In this document: positions 1 to 8,243 of the stretch, in pieces
Layout: every line of letters starts with the position of its first letter
Position numbering within the stretch: the first letter of the stretch is position 1
Source of the DNA: SIRX01 sp965213905
GTDB lineage: Bacteria; Actinomycetota; Rubrobacteria; Rubrobacterales; Rubrobacteraceae
Reading direction: 5' to 3'
DNA: 64,000 nucleotides
Assembly (NCBI GenBank): GCA_965213905.1
Contig: OZ243922.1
Coordinates: forward strand, 1,116,001 to 1,180,000
Position numbers and translations under genes: made by a program
Notes under the pieces: model-generated
What the model was told of the DNA's origin: nothing
Databases searched by the model: none
The model's input: the letters and a program-made list of their open reading frames with translations, nothing else

Positions 1-470
1 TCGTGTACCAGCGGGGCGTCGTCTTTTATGGCCTCTTCCATGTGTGTCACCACGTCGAGCGGCTCGTAGTCCACGTCTATGTGCTCCAGGGCGTCCTGGG
101 CCTTGTAGCGGTCGGTCGCGACCACGATGGCTACCGCATCGCCCATGAAGTTCACTTTGTCCTTGGCGAGCGGCCAGTGGTCGGGCATTTTGATGTCTTC
201 GGTGACGGGCCAGGCGCAGGGCATCGGCGCCGCCCACTCGTCCGCCAGCTCCTCGCCCGTATAAGCCGCCACGACGCCCGGCTGCTCCAGGGCCGCCGAG
301 ACGTCTATATTCGTGATCTTCGCGTGGGCGAACGGGCTGCGGAGGATGGAGGCGTGCAGCATCCCCTGCAGCTTGATGTTGTCCGTCCAGTTAGCATTCC
401 CGGTTACCAGGGCCGGGTCTTCCTTGCGCGGTACGCCCCCGCCGACGTACTTCTCCGGTGCTTCGGTCAC
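1..470 (-). CDS. Molybdenum hydroxylase large subunit (CoxL/xanthine dehydrogenase type), 5' part only
   Basis: Reading leftwards from a GTG at 470 preceded by an AAGGGG ribosome site gives about 156 residues before the window ends. The product begins VTEAPEKYVGGGVPRKED and continues with LRSPFAHAKI and GDAVAIVVA, the usual N-terminal fold (aldehyde oxidase/xanthine dehydrogenase a/b hammerhead) of Mo-hydroxylase catalytic subunits. It lies 12 bp after the 2Fe-2S subunit, so the two form one transcript and one complex. The cofactor-binding part is outside the window, so the substrate (CO, aldehyde, purine or other) cannot be decided; the CoxL active-site loop is not visible. The family call is firm, the substrate unknown. 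Confidence 0.88.
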   Translation of the reverse strand, partial: MTEAPEKYVGGGVPRKEDPALVTGNANWTDNIKLQGMLHASILRSPFAHAKITNIDVSAALEQPGVVAAYTGEELADEWAAPMPCAWPVTEDIKMPDHWPLAKDKVNFMGDAVAIVVATDRYKAQDALEHIDVDYEPLDVVTHMEEAIKDDAPLVH

Positions 471-482
471 TTTATCCCCTTT

Positions 483-962
483 CTAGGACGATACCTGGGT
501 GCTCATCTCGCCGGCCGCCTGCTGGACGGACTTCACGATGTTCTCGTAGCCCGTGCAGCGGCAGTAGTTGCCTTCGAGGGACTCACGGATCTCCTCTTCG
601 GAGGGGTCCGGGTTCTCGGCGAGCATGCTGACCGAGGCCATGATCATGCCCGGCGTGCAATACCCGCACTGCAAACCGTGGTTCTCGTGAAAGGCCTTTT
701 GCATAGGATGCCATTCACCGTTCTCGGCCAGTCCTTGAACCGTCAGGATCTCCTGCCCGTCGGCCTGCACCGTCAAGAGCGTACAACTCTTGACCGACTC
801 GCCGTTCATCAGCACCGTACAAGCCCCGCAGTTGGACGTGTTACACCCGACCATAGTCCCCGTCAGGTTCAACACCTCCCGCAAGTAATGCACCAATAGC
901 AGCCGGGGCTCGACCTCGTGTTCGTAGGTAGTACCGTTCACCTCTAACTCGATGCGCCTCAC
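483..962 (-). CDS. (2Fe-2S) subunit of a molybdenum hydroxylase (CoxS-like)
   Basis: 159 residues, the usual length of the small iron-sulfur subunit of CO dehydrogenase and related Mo hydroxylases, which passes electrons from the Mo site to FAD. The plant-ferredoxin-type cluster ligands are C40, C45, C48 and C60. The second cluster ligands are C99 and C102 (CGYCTPGMIM) and C134 and C136 (CRCTG). It is followed by the large subunit with 12 bp between them. No FAD (medium) subunit is seen in the window; it may lie beyond the left edge. The nearby moxR and coxE-like genes fit a Cox-type maturation set, but they are on the other strand, across the methanol dehydrogenase gene. Confidence 0.93.
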   Translation of the reverse strand: MRRIELEVNGTTYEHEVEPRLLLVHYLREVLNLTGTMVGCNTSNCGACTVLMNGESVKSCTLLTVQADGQEILTVQGLAENGEWHPMQKAFHENHGLQCGYCTPGMIMASVSMLAENPDPSEEEIRESLEGNYCRCTGYENIVKSVQQAAGEMSTQVSS

Positions 963-1315
963 GTTCCTCCTTTCCTAAAGAACATTCCCTCGAAGACATG
1001 ATCCCCGCAAAAGCCATACGACGACAGTCAAAGCAATTACGGAGGACTAAGTTACTACCCGCAAAGACCTCTGTGCCTATCTTTCCCCTTTCTCGAAAAC
1101 GCGCCGGTCCAGTTTAGCACGGGCGCTAGAATCGCTTCAATGGAATTGTCCCCAACTAACTTGACGCGCCTTTTGCGAAGTGCAATAGTAACGTCTCTTG
1201 TAAGGGGCAAGGGCGGTGCGAAAGGGGGAGCTTTCGGAGAAGCGATAGTCAAGTCGCGAACGTTTTCTTTTTTGGGATAAGTCATGGCTAGTGGGGAAAG
1301 GAGCTGGTTTATTCT
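963..1315. other. Divergent intergenic region between Mo hydroxylase and methanol dehydrogenase genes
   Basis: 353 bp without a convincing gene. It must hold promoters for both divergent units. It contains a possible sigma-70-like promoter facing the dehydrogenase (1161-1189) and a small stem CGAAAG/CTTTCG at 1219-1236. AAAGGAG just before 1316 is the dehydrogenase ribosome site. Confidence 0.6.
1161..1189 (+). promoter_or_regulatory. Candidate promoter for the methanol dehydrogenase gene
   Basis: TTGACG at 1161-1166, a 17-nt spacer and AATAGT at 1184-1189 resemble a housekeeping promoter. It would leave a leader of about 120 nt before the start at 1316. The -10 match is imperfect. Confidence 0.35.
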
Positions 1316-2698
1316 ATGGACACCTCCCAGATGTTCGAGTTTCCGGTAAAGGAGTTCTTCAAGCAACCGCGGTCGCTGCTCGGCGCAGGAGCGTACGAGA
1401 CGGCGGGGCCCGAGGCAGCGGCGATGGGGCTGAACCACGTATTGTTCGTGACGACGGGGTTGCGGGGAACCGGCATTATCGACGAGTGCAAGACGAACTT
1501 CGAGAACGCCGGCGTCTCGGTTACGGTCTACGACAAGGTCGAGACGAACCCTAAGGACTACAACGTGATGGACGCCTACAACGCGTTCACCGAAGGCGAG
1601 TGTGACGGTTTCGTTTCCATCGGCGGCGGTAGCCCGCACGACACGACAAAGGGCGCTCGGGTCGTGGCGGCCCACGACGGGCGGAACATAAACGAGTTTC
1701 AAGGACTAAACGCTTCGGAGAAGCTGGAGAACCCGCCGCACATCGCGATCAACACGACCGTCGGGACCGGCTCCGAGACGACGCCGGCCGCCGTTATAAC
1801 GGACCTCTCTAGCGAGAAAGCGCCGCACAAGTGGGTCGCCTTCGACCGGGCGATGACGACGACGCTCGCCATTAACGACCCTGTTCTATGCATGACCCAA
1901 CCGCCGGAGTACGTGGCCTACACGGGCTTCGACTCCATAGCGCACGCCTCGGAGGCGTATGTCGGCCGGGTGCAGCACCTCTCTTGTACGCCGGTGGCGC
2001 TCGAAGCCGTCCGGCTCGTTACCGAGAACCTGCGTGAGGCGACCTACAACCCGAAGAACTTCAAGGCGATGGAGGGCATGGTCTGGGCGCAATACATCGC
2101 GGCCCAGGCGTTCAGCTCCGCCTTGCTGGGAATTTTGCACTCGCTCTCGCACGCGGTCTGCGCCCACTACGACATCCACCACGGCTTGAACAACGGCATC
2201 GGCATCTCGCGGGTGTGGACCTACAACCAGCCGGCGGCGGTCGAGAAGTACGCGGACATCGCGACGGCGATGGGCGAGAACACCGCAGGGATGAACCCGG
2301 TGCAGGCCGCCGATCAGGCGATAGACGCGGTTATCAGGCTCGCCAAAGACTGCGGTATCCCGGAGAACTTCTCCTCGGTCTCCGAGTACCCGAAAACCCG
2401 GATGGGCCAAGGCTGGTACGAAGGACGGCCGACCGAGGCCATCCAGTCCGACGACGAAGAGCTACAGAAGATGGCCGAGCACATGATGGAGGATCTCTGC
2501 ACGCCGGGCAACCCGCGCGACCTGACCGTCGAGGGCGCGAAGGAAGTCCTGTGCGACTGCATGTACGACTCGATGGAGCGCAAGACCTCGAACGGCTACC
2601 GCCAGAACGTCTGGGGCGCGGCGCCGGCGATGGGCCGCAAGACCCAGGGCTACGAGGAGCGCGGCGAGGGCCTCGGACGCCAGCCGGCGACCCGGTAG
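1316..2698 (+). CDS. Iron-containing alcohol dehydrogenase, NDMA-dependent methanol dehydrogenase type
   Basis: 460 residues of the group III iron-type alcohol dehydrogenase family. Hallmarks are TTGLRGTGIIDE, SIGGGSPHDTTKGARV, NTTVGTGSETT, DSIAHASEA and HSLSHAVCAHYDIHHGLNNG, the last two supplying the Asp/His metal ligands. From memory it follows the actinobacterial N,N-dimethyl-nitrosoaniline-dependent methanol dehydrogenase (Mdo/Mno) closely along its whole length, with about 35 extra charged residues at the C-terminus. Those enzymes keep a tightly bound nicotinamide and are linked to mycofactocin as electron acceptor in related actinobacteria. No mycofactocin gene is seen here. AAAGGAG precedes the ATG. 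A stem-loop follows the gene. The substrate could be another primary alcohol. Confidence 0.88.
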   Translation: MDTSQMFEFPVKEFFKQPRSLLGAGAYETAGPEAAAMGLNHVLFVTTGLRGTGIIDECKTNFENAGVSVTVYDKVETNPKDYNVMDAYNAFTEGECDGFVSIGGGSPHDTTKGARVVAAHDGRNINEFQGLNASEKLENPPHIAINTTVGTGSETTPAAVITDLSSEKAPHKWVAFDRAMTTTLAINDPVLCMTQPPEYVAYTGFDSIAHASEAYVGRVQHLSCTPVALEAVRLVTENLREATYNPKNFKAMEGMVWAQYIAAQAFSSALLGILHSLSHAVCAHYDIHHGLNNGIGISRVWTYNQPAAVEKYADIATAMGENTAGMNPVQAADQAIDAVIRLAKDCGIPENFSSVSEYPKTRMGQGWYEGRPTEAIQSDDEELQKMAEHMMEDLCTPGNPRDLTVEGAKEVLCDCMYDSMERKTSNGYRQNVWGAAPAMGRKTQGYEERGEGLGRQPATR

Positions 2699-2725
2699 AC
2701 CGCCGGGGTAGCTCAGCATAGAATG

Positions 2726-2752
2726 CGGGAGCGGGCATCGCATCCGCTCCCG
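2726..2752 (+). terminator. Stem-loop between methanol dehydrogenase and moxR genes
   Basis: A perfect 9-bp stem, CGGGAGCGG (2726-2734) and CCGCTCCCG (2744-2752), with a 9-nt loop lies 27 bp after the dehydrogenase stop. No T-run follows, so it may be a weak terminator or an mRNA-stabilising hairpin. Confidence 0.55.
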
Positions 2753-2787
2753 TTATCGCCGTAAACCGATTTTCGAGAGGGAGCATT

Positions 2788-3786
2788 TTGTTTCAGAGCA
2801 TTGAAGAGGTCGGCGAGAAGCTCGCGGAGCAGAGTTACGTTTCGGACCGGCGGCTGGCGACGGTCGTGTTTCTGGCGACGCGGCTGAACAAGCCGGTGCT
2901 GGTCGAAGGTCCGGCGGGCGTCGGTAAGACGGAGCTTGCGAACGCGCTCGCGGGGGCTGTTGGTCAGACCCTGATCCGGCTGCAGTGCTACGAAGGCCTC
3001 GACGAAGCGAAAGCCCTCTACGAGTGGGAGTACAGCAAGCAGCTCTTGTATACGCAAGTCCTCCGCGAGAAGATCGGGGAGACTTTAGCCCCGACCGAAA
3101 CCCTGCGCGAGGCCGCCGAAGTCTTGCGCGGACAGGAAGGCATCTTCTTCTCCGAGAACTTCCTGGTCGAGCGCCCGATCCTCCAGGCCGTCCAGTCCGA
3201 AGAGTCGGCGGTGCTCCTGATAGACGAGATCGACCGGGCCGACGAGGAGTTCGAAGCTTTCCTGCTGGAGTTCCTCTCCGACTACCAGGTCTCCATCCCG
3301 GAGGTCGGGACCATAAAAGCCACTCAGCCGCCGGTCGTCATCCTGACCTCCAACCGGACCCGCGAGCTTTCCGAGGCGCTCAAGCGCCGCTGCCTGCACC
3401 TCCAACTCGACTATCCGAACGGCGACGTGGAGCTGGAAATAGTGCGCCTCAAAGCCCCCGGCATCAGCGAAGCCCTCTCCGAAGAGCTAGTGAATACCAT
3501 CCAGGAACTCCGCACGCTCGACCTCCGCAAAGCCCCGAGCATCGGGGAGACACTCGATTGGGCGCAGAGTCTGGTCGTCCTCAACGCGCCGAATCTTTCG
3601 AAAGAGTTGATCGAGAGTACCATCAGCGTCATAGCCAAGTACGACCGCGATGCCCAAAAGATGCTCGACCACCTCGGCGTGAACGAAAGAGAGAGCAAAG
3701 AAATCGGCCAGAAAGAACCGACCGGCGAGAAGCCCGAAGAGGCGATGTACGAGATGCACCGCTCCGTCCACAAGCACGCGCACTAA
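2788..3786 (+). CDS. MoxR-family AAA+ ATPase (CoxD-like)
   Basis: 332 residues with one AAA+ module: Walker A GPAGVGKTEL at 41-50, Walker B AVLLIDEID at 141-149 and a sensor-1 stretch VVILTSNRTRELSEALKRR. This is the MoxR class that works with VWA-domain partners in maturing metalloenzymes, including CO dehydrogenase and methanol dehydrogenase. A CoxE-like VWA partner lies downstream, separated by one inserted gene. The start is TTG at 2788, placed by GAGAGGGAG eight bases upstream. The charged C-terminal tail is ordinary. The likely client is the Mo hydroxylase or the methanol dehydrogenase next door; the sequence does not say which. Confidence 0.93.
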   Translation: MFQSIEEVGEKLAEQSYVSDRRLATVVFLATRLNKPVLVEGPAGVGKTELANALAGAVGQTLIRLQCYEGLDEAKALYEWEYSKQLLYTQVLREKIGETLAPTETLREAAEVLRGQEGIFFSENFLVERPILQAVQSEESAVLLIDEIDRADEEFEAFLLEFLSDYQVSIPEVGTIKATQPPVVILTSNRTRELSEALKRRCLHLQLDYPNGDVELEIVRLKAPGISEALSEELVNTIQELRTLDLRKAPSIGETLDWAQSLVVLNAPNLSKELIESTISVIAKYDRDAQKMLDHLGVNERESKEIGQKEPTGEKPEEAMYEMHRSVHKHAH

Positions 3787-3798
3787 GACTAAACGACA

Positions 3799-4989
3799 AT
3801 GGTTCAGGATGAGGTTACCAAGCTACAGAAGTTCGAGAAACTTTTAGACAATTTCAGACAGCTTCAAGGCTGGGTCGGACATTCGCGAACACCTGCAGAG
3901 ATTGAAGCGATCCGCCTAGAAAATCTCAAAGGGCTTTTAGACGCTTTTCAAGCGCTTCCGGGCCGGGTCGAACGCCCGCGAACTTTCATGGAAATCGCCG
4001 GATACCCTCACTACGAAAACGTCTGCAGTAACATACTTGCGTTCTTTATGGACCCGGAAGAGTCCCACGGTTTCGGAACCCTGGTGCTCGATGCTCTAGC
4101 AAGAGCTGGAGATATAGCCGATGCAAATGAAGGGTTTGGTGGTAACGTCTCTGTTGAGCGCGAAGTCAGCACAGATTTTGGAAACAGAATTGATCTACTG
4201 ATCGAATCAGATACTCACGCTATCCTTATAGAAAACAAGATCTATGCAGGTGTGAGCAATCCTTTCAACGACTATTCTGCTTACCTCGATCAAGTAGCCG
4301 ACAATCGCGAGAAACACAAGTTTATCCTTACGTTGCATCCGACCAATGCCAGCAACGATTGGGGGTTTGCGAACCTCACGCACGAGGAGTTTGTCGGGCA
4401 CATACGCTCGCTGCTGGGCCACTACGTTCCTAGTGCGGACGCCCGCCACCTGACGATGTTTTTAGATTTTCTCAATACGCTTGAAAGTTTTCAAAGAGGG
4501 AGTCGCATGAACCAAGAGTTTGTCAAACTGCTCGCAGATCGAGGAGATGATATTAGAAGTCTCTTCGACGGTATGAAAAGATTCAGAACAGATATGCGTA
4601 ATAAGTGTGAAGAACTGAATTCTCTCGTAAACATCGAGAACTATCCGAATGTTAATCAGCGTTTCTGGAATAACAACATAGTGGATATGTTCGACAACCT
4701 GCAATATAGAATTAGCGTCGCCGAGAACTTGCTAGTCGGAATAGATGTTCGCGTCAATCCGAACGGATGGGAGATCCAGATCTATCCACGCGACAAAGGT
4801 GATCCTGCGAAGTTTAGGAACGTCTTGCAGCGTCTAGAGATTGAATTTGAAAAGCGAGATAGCGAGTGGAGGCCCTACGCATATCCTACGCGCTTCGCTT
4901 ACGACGAAAATTTAGAGCAAATCAGTCCCATACTCCAAGAGATTGTAGACAGACTCGCCACATACCAGGAAAAGCAATGGACACCGTAG
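3799..4989 (+). CDS. PD-(D/E)XK nuclease-superfamily protein
   Basis: 396 residues. The core D132 in RIDLLIES followed by E145-N-K147 in AILIENKIYAG is the D...ExK signature of the PDDEXK_4-type family, predicted DNA-cleaving or DNA-repair proteins of unknown role. E73 and E120 are other conserved-looking acids. The gene is visibly more AT-rich than its neighbours and sits between moxR and its VWA partner genes, which are normally adjacent. Its last 13 bases overlap the VWA start. No good ribosome site precedes its ATG. It looks like an acquired gene; a defence role is possible but unproved. Confidence 0.8.
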   Translation: MVQDEVTKLQKFEKLLDNFRQLQGWVGHSRTPAEIEAIRLENLKGLLDAFQALPGRVERPRTFMEIAGYPHYENVCSNILAFFMDPEESHGFGTLVLDALARAGDIADANEGFGGNVSVEREVSTDFGNRIDLLIESDTHAILIENKIYAGVSNPFNDYSAYLDQVADNREKHKFILTLHPTNASNDWGFANLTHEEFVGHIRSLLGHYVPSADARHLTMFLDFLNTLESFQRGSRMNQEFVKLLADRGDDIRSLFDGMKRFRTDMRNKCEELNSLVNIENYPNVNQRFWNNNIVDMFDNLQYRISVAENLLVGIDVRVNPNGWEIQIYPRDKGDPAKFRNVLQRLEIEFEKRDSEWRPYAYPTRFAYDENLEQISPILQEIVDRLATYQEKQWTP

Positions 4990-6503
4990 TCAACGACTTC
5001 GTCCAGGTGCTCCGCGATCACCAGTTGCGGGTCTCCCCCGCCGAGAGCATCGACGCGCTGCACGCCCTGGAGCACACCGGGCTCCGGGAGCGTGGGGTGG
5101 TGAAGGACACTCTGCGGACGACGCTAATTAAAAACCAGGAGGACGAAAGTACCTTCGACCGGCTCTTCGAACTGTACTTCTCGATGCGCCCGACGGAGGA
5201 GAAGCCTTCCGCGAAGCTAAAACTTTCACACGACCACGATCACGGTCCGCCGCCCGCGAAGCTGGAGTTGGGTGAGGAGGCCGGCGGCGAAGGCCCGGAG
5301 GACGAGGGCCACAGCCACGACGTAGACGAGTCCACGGAGATGCGGAAGTTCTTCAAGGAGGACCGGATGCGCCCGGCGAACGACATCCACGGTGAGTCCG
5401 AGCGGATGCGGCTCTCAATGTTCTCCCAAGAGTTGATCCTGAACCGCAAGCCCGGCGCGATGGACAGCGCACTCCAGCGCCTGACCTACCACATGCGCCT
5501 CCGCCGCTCGCGCAACATGTTTAGCCCCGGCGAACTGGTGCCAGGACTCGGCGGCGAGGAACTACCGCTGGACGTTTCCGCCGTAGACCTCCAAGACTTC
5601 GTGAACCACCTGCACGAGCTAGAGGTGGACGAGGACCTGATCTCCCAACTAGAAGCCCAGTCCGAGAACATCATCAAAGGTCTGCCGGACCTCATAAAGC
5701 AGATGCAGGAACGGGAGAAGCTCCTGAAAAAAGACGCGAAGGACGACACAGAGTTCCGCCGCCGGGCGCTGCGCAAGATGCTCACGTTCTCCGCCAGCGA
5801 GCAGCGGGAGATGGAAGCGGCGGTCCGGCGCATTGCCCGCAACATCCAGGGTGCGAAGACGCGGCGCCTGAAACAAGACCGGACCGGACGCATCAGCGTC
5901 CCCCACACCCTACGCCAGAACGTCCGCTACGACGGCGTCCCTTTCGACCCCGTTTTGCGCCGCCGCCGCGAGGGCAAGCCGCGTGTTACTTTGTTATGCG
6001 ACGTTAGCATGAGCACACGAAATTTGAGCCGGTTCTGGCTGCACCTGATCTACCGGATGCAGAGCCTGTTCTCGAAGGTCCGTACGTTCGTCTTTGTGGC
6101 GGAGATGGCGGAGGTTACGCAGGTCTTCGAAGAGCACGATATGAACAAGGCGGTGGAGGAAGTTTTCTCAGGCCGCATCATAGACGCCGACGTGAACAGC
6201 GACTTCGGTAAGGCCGCCGAGCAGTTCACATACGAGCACCTGCCGACCATAAACCATCGCACGACGGTTGTAATACTGGGCGACGGGCGCAACAACGGCA
6301 AGCCGCCGAACGCGGAGGCGTTGGAGGAGATAACGCAGCACGCCCGGCAGGTCGTCTGGATCACACCGGAGCCCCGCTGGGGTTGGAACCTCGGCTCCTG
6401 CGACATGCCGCTCTACGAAAAAGTCTGCAACCGCGTCGAGGTCGTCCGGGACGTAAAAGGCCTCGCAAACGTCGCCGAGAACCTCATAAAAGTCCGGGCG
6501 TAG
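4977..6503 (+). CDS. VWA-domain protein, CoxE-like metalloenzyme maturation factor
   Basis: 508 residues from the ATG at 4977, which overlaps the end of the nuclease-like gene. The N-terminal half is helical and acidic with a His-rich stretch (HDHDHGPPP). The C-terminal third is a von Willebrand A domain with the metal-ion site motif D342-V-S-M-S in LLCDVSMSTRNLS, followed by ILGDGRNN and WITPEPRWGW, as in CoxE proteins. CoxE pairs with a MoxR ATPase (here 2788-3786) to insert or remodel the metal centre of the partner dehydrogenase. A longer reading frame exists upstream, but a start inside the nuclease gene is unlikely. Confidence 0.9.
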   Translation: MDTVVNDFVQVLRDHQLRVSPAESIDALHALEHTGLRERGVVKDTLRTTLIKNQEDESTFDRLFELYFSMRPTEEKPSAKLKLSHDHDHGPPPAKLELGEEAGGEGPEDEGHSHDVDESTEMRKFFKEDRMRPANDIHGESERMRLSMFSQELILNRKPGAMDSALQRLTYHMRLRRSRNMFSPGELVPGLGGEELPLDVSAVDLQDFVNHLHELEVDEDLISQLEAQSENIIKGLPDLIKQMQEREKLLKKDAKDDTEFRRRALRKMLTFSASEQREMEAAVRRIARNIQGAKTRRLKQDRTGRISVPHTLRQNVRYDGVPFDPVLRRRREGKPRVTLLCDVSMSTRNLSRFWLHLIYRMQSLFSKVRTFVFVAEMAEVTQVFEEHDMNKAVEEVFSGRIIDADVNSDFGKAAEQFTYEHLPTINHRTTVVILGDGRNNGKPPNAEALEEITQHARQVVWITPEPRWGWNLGSCDMPLYEKVCNRVEVVRDVKGLANVAENLIKVRA

Positions 6504-6504
6504 G

Positions 6505-7026
6505 ATGCCGGAAGACTTCGGTCCCGCCACCCCGTATCGCTACTGCCCGGTAGACGCGAGCCCGCTAGAGAAGTCCGGCGGCTCCCCCACCGGAATGAAG
6601 TGCCCGGAATGCGGCCGCTCCTGGTATCGCAACTCGTCTCCGTCGACCGGCTGCGCCATCGTGGAGAACGGCAAGGTGCTGGTAACGGTCCGGGCCGGCG
6701 AGCCGGAGAAAGGCCGGGTAGACGTGCCGGGCGGCTTCCTGGAGCCCGGTGAGCATCCGATGGAGGCGCTCGTGCGGGAGGTCCGGGAAGAGTTGGGCGT
6801 CGAGATCGGAGACATAGTCGGACCCCTGATCACGGCCGTCCACAACTACGGGGAGAACGGACCGTTCGTGTTGGCGCTCGGGTTCGCAGCCCGGCTGGTG
6901 GAGGGTGAACCGGAGCCGGCGGACGACGTGGCGAGTTTCCGGTGGGTCGGCGCTGACGAGTTGGATGATCTGGACTTCGCCTGGCCTCACGACCGGGAGT
7001 TGGTAAAGACCGCCCTGTCCCGGTAA
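6505..7026 (+). CDS. Nudix hydrolase with N-terminal zinc-ribbon-like segment
   Basis: 173 residues. A short N-terminal metal-binding-like stretch has C14, C33 and C36; the position expected for a fourth cysteine is D17. It is followed by a Nudix fold whose box runs from G76 (GGFLEPGEHPMEAL) to REVREELGVE, with all catalytic residues of the Gx5Ex7REUxEExGU pattern. Such proteins hydrolyse nucleoside diphosphates linked to another group; the zinc-ribbon subgroup includes NADH pyrophosphatase-like enzymes, but this one is shorter. It starts one base after the VWA stop, so it is in the same transcript. Substrate not predictable. Confidence 0.9.
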   Translation: MPEDFGPATPYRYCPVDASPLEKSGGSPTGMKCPECGRSWYRNSSPSTGCAIVENGKVLVTVRAGEPEKGRVDVPGGFLEPGEHPMEALVREVREELGVEIGDIVGPLITAVHNYGENGPFVLALGFAARLVEGEPEPADDVASFRWVGADELDDLDFAWPHDRELVKTALSR

Positions 7027-7077
7027 TCGTCGCGCCGTTGGCTGCGTGTGGCCCGACTGCGGCCCGACAGCCCAAAC

Positions 7078-7113
7078 TTGCGCTAACATTTGTTTTCTGC
7101 TAATAATTTGCAA
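7078..7113 (+). promoter_or_regulatory. Promoter and candidate Fur-family operator before the nickel uptake operon
   Basis: TTGCGC (7078-7083), a 17-nt spacer and TAATAA (7101-7106) make a good promoter. TTGCAA at 7108-7113 overlaps the expected start of transcription and resembles a half-site of the Streptomyces Nur box (TTGCAA inverted repeats). A second clean half-site is not visible, so the operator call is tentative. Confidence 0.45.
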
Positions 7114-7118
7114 CTAGT

Positions 7119-7547
7119 ATGGAAGATCGCTCTGTCAGTGTCTTGCAACAGCGAGGTGTGCGGGTCACGCCGCAGCGGGCGCACGTTTGGCGGTTACTCG
7201 CGGAGTCCGGGGACCATTTCACGGCGGAGGAGATCTGGGCGAAGGTCCGTGGGGATTTACCGGGTATTGGGTTGTCGACGGTCTACCGGTCCCTTGAGGC
7301 GCTGCGCGAGGTGGATCTCGTCGCGGACAGCCGGTTGCCGGAGGGGCCGCGAGTTTTCGAGGCCCGGACGGCTTCCCACCCGCACCTGGTCTGCGTGGAG
7401 TGCGGGCGCATATTTCATCCCGAGCCCGACTCGGGTCGTCGGTTGCTGGAAGTTCTCGACGGTGCTTCCGAGAGGTTCGAGGTATACGAGCTACACGTGG
7501 TGGCCCGGGGAAGGTGCGCCCCGTGCGCGGAGAAGAGTGAAATTTAG
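7119..7547 (+). CDS. Fur-family metalloregulator, probably nickel-responsive (Nur-like)
   Basis: 142 residues of the Fur fold: a winged helix (residues 1-80, recognition helix around GLSTVYRSLEAL) and a dimer/metal domain with SHPHLVC (H87, H89). Structural zinc pairs are C92-x2-C95 and C133-x2-C136. It is the first gene of a transcript that continues with a cobalt/nickel ECF transporter 15 bp later and a SCO4226-like nickel-binding protein, so nickel sensing and repression of this operon is the likeliest role. Iron, zinc and manganese members of the family look alike in sequence, so metal identity is inferred from context only. Confidence 0.88.
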   Translation: MEDRSVSVLQQRGVRVTPQRAHVWRLLAESGDHFTAEEIWAKVRGDLPGIGLSTVYRSLEALREVDLVADSRLPEGPRVFEARTASHPHLVCVECGRIFHPEPDSGRRLLEVLDGASERFEVYELHVVARGRCAPCAEKSEI

Positions 7548-7562
7548 CGGAGGAGGTACAGG

Positions 7563-8243
7563 ATGCACATTCCCGACGGCCTGGTAGACGCCACCACAGC
7601 AGCGGCCACGACGGTAGCGGGAGCCGGCGCCGTGGCCTACGCCCTGAAGAAGTCTCGCAGCGAGCTGGACGACCGGCGGGTGCCGATCGTCGGGTTGACG
7701 GCAGCGTTTATCTTCGCCGCACAGATGGTCACCATCCCGGTTGCCGGGGGTACCAGCGCACACCTGTTGGGCGGCGCGATGGCGGGGATAATGTTGGGAC
7801 CTTGGATCGGCACGCTGGTGGTGAGCGTCGTCTACCTGGTGCAAGCCATAGGTTTCGCCGACGGGGGCATTACCGCTCTAGGCGCGAACATCCTATGCAT
7901 GGGGCTCTTGCCGGCCGTCGGAGGATATTATCTCTTCCAGGCGTTGACGGCGATTCTGCCGCGCACGCGCACGGCCTACCTGGGGTCGGTCGCGGTGGTA
8001 TCGTGGGCTTCAATCATCGCGGCCAGCGCGCTCGCCAGCGTATTCATCGTGTTCGGGGGGCCATTGCCGATGGCGGCGTTCCCGATCATGCTCGGCATCC
8101 ACTCGCTCGTCGGGGTGCTGGAGGCCACCATCTCCACGAGCGTCGTGGCGGCCGTACTGGCAACCCGGCCGGACCTGCTCGCCAACCGAAACCGGCTGCC
8201 GGAAAGCGTGCCCGCTACGATTCGTGAGGAGGCAGCCCGATGA
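7563..8243 (+). CDS. cbiM: Cobalt/nickel ECF transporter substrate-binding membrane subunit CbiM/NikM
   Basis: 226 residues. The N-terminus MHIPDGLVD is the family signature: in known structures the amino terminus and His2 coordinate Ni2+ or Co2+, so the start must be this ATG; GGAGG lies just upstream. Several hydrophobic helices follow, including a Gly-rich stretch around HLLGGAMAGIMLGPW. It forms an energy-coupling-factor importer with the next three genes. ATGA overlap with the next gene indicates translational coupling. The nickel versus cobalt choice rests on context: no cobalamin genes or B12 riboswitch are visible, and a Fur-family regulator leads the operon. Confidence 0.95.
   Translation: MHIPDGLVDATTAAATTVAGAGAVAYALKKSRSELDDRRVPIVGLTAAFIFAAQMVTIPVAGGTSAHLLGGAMAGIMLGPWIGTLVVSVVYLVQAIGFADGGITALGANILCMGLLPAVGGYYLFQALTAILPRTRTAYLGSVAVVSWASIIAASALASVFIVFGGPLPMAAFPIMLGIHSLVGVLEATISTSVVAAVLATRPDLLANRNRLPESVPATIREEAAR

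Noticed and set aside
3..899. Long plus-strand open frame over the Mo hydroxylase genes
   Set aside because: Arg/His/Val-rich shadow of the two genes on the opposite strand, which have clear cofactor motifs.
2703..2760. tRNA-like start GGGGTAGCTCAGC after the methanol dehydrogenase gene
   Set aside because: No matching acceptor, anticodon or T-arm follows; the stretch is better explained by the 9-bp stem-loop.
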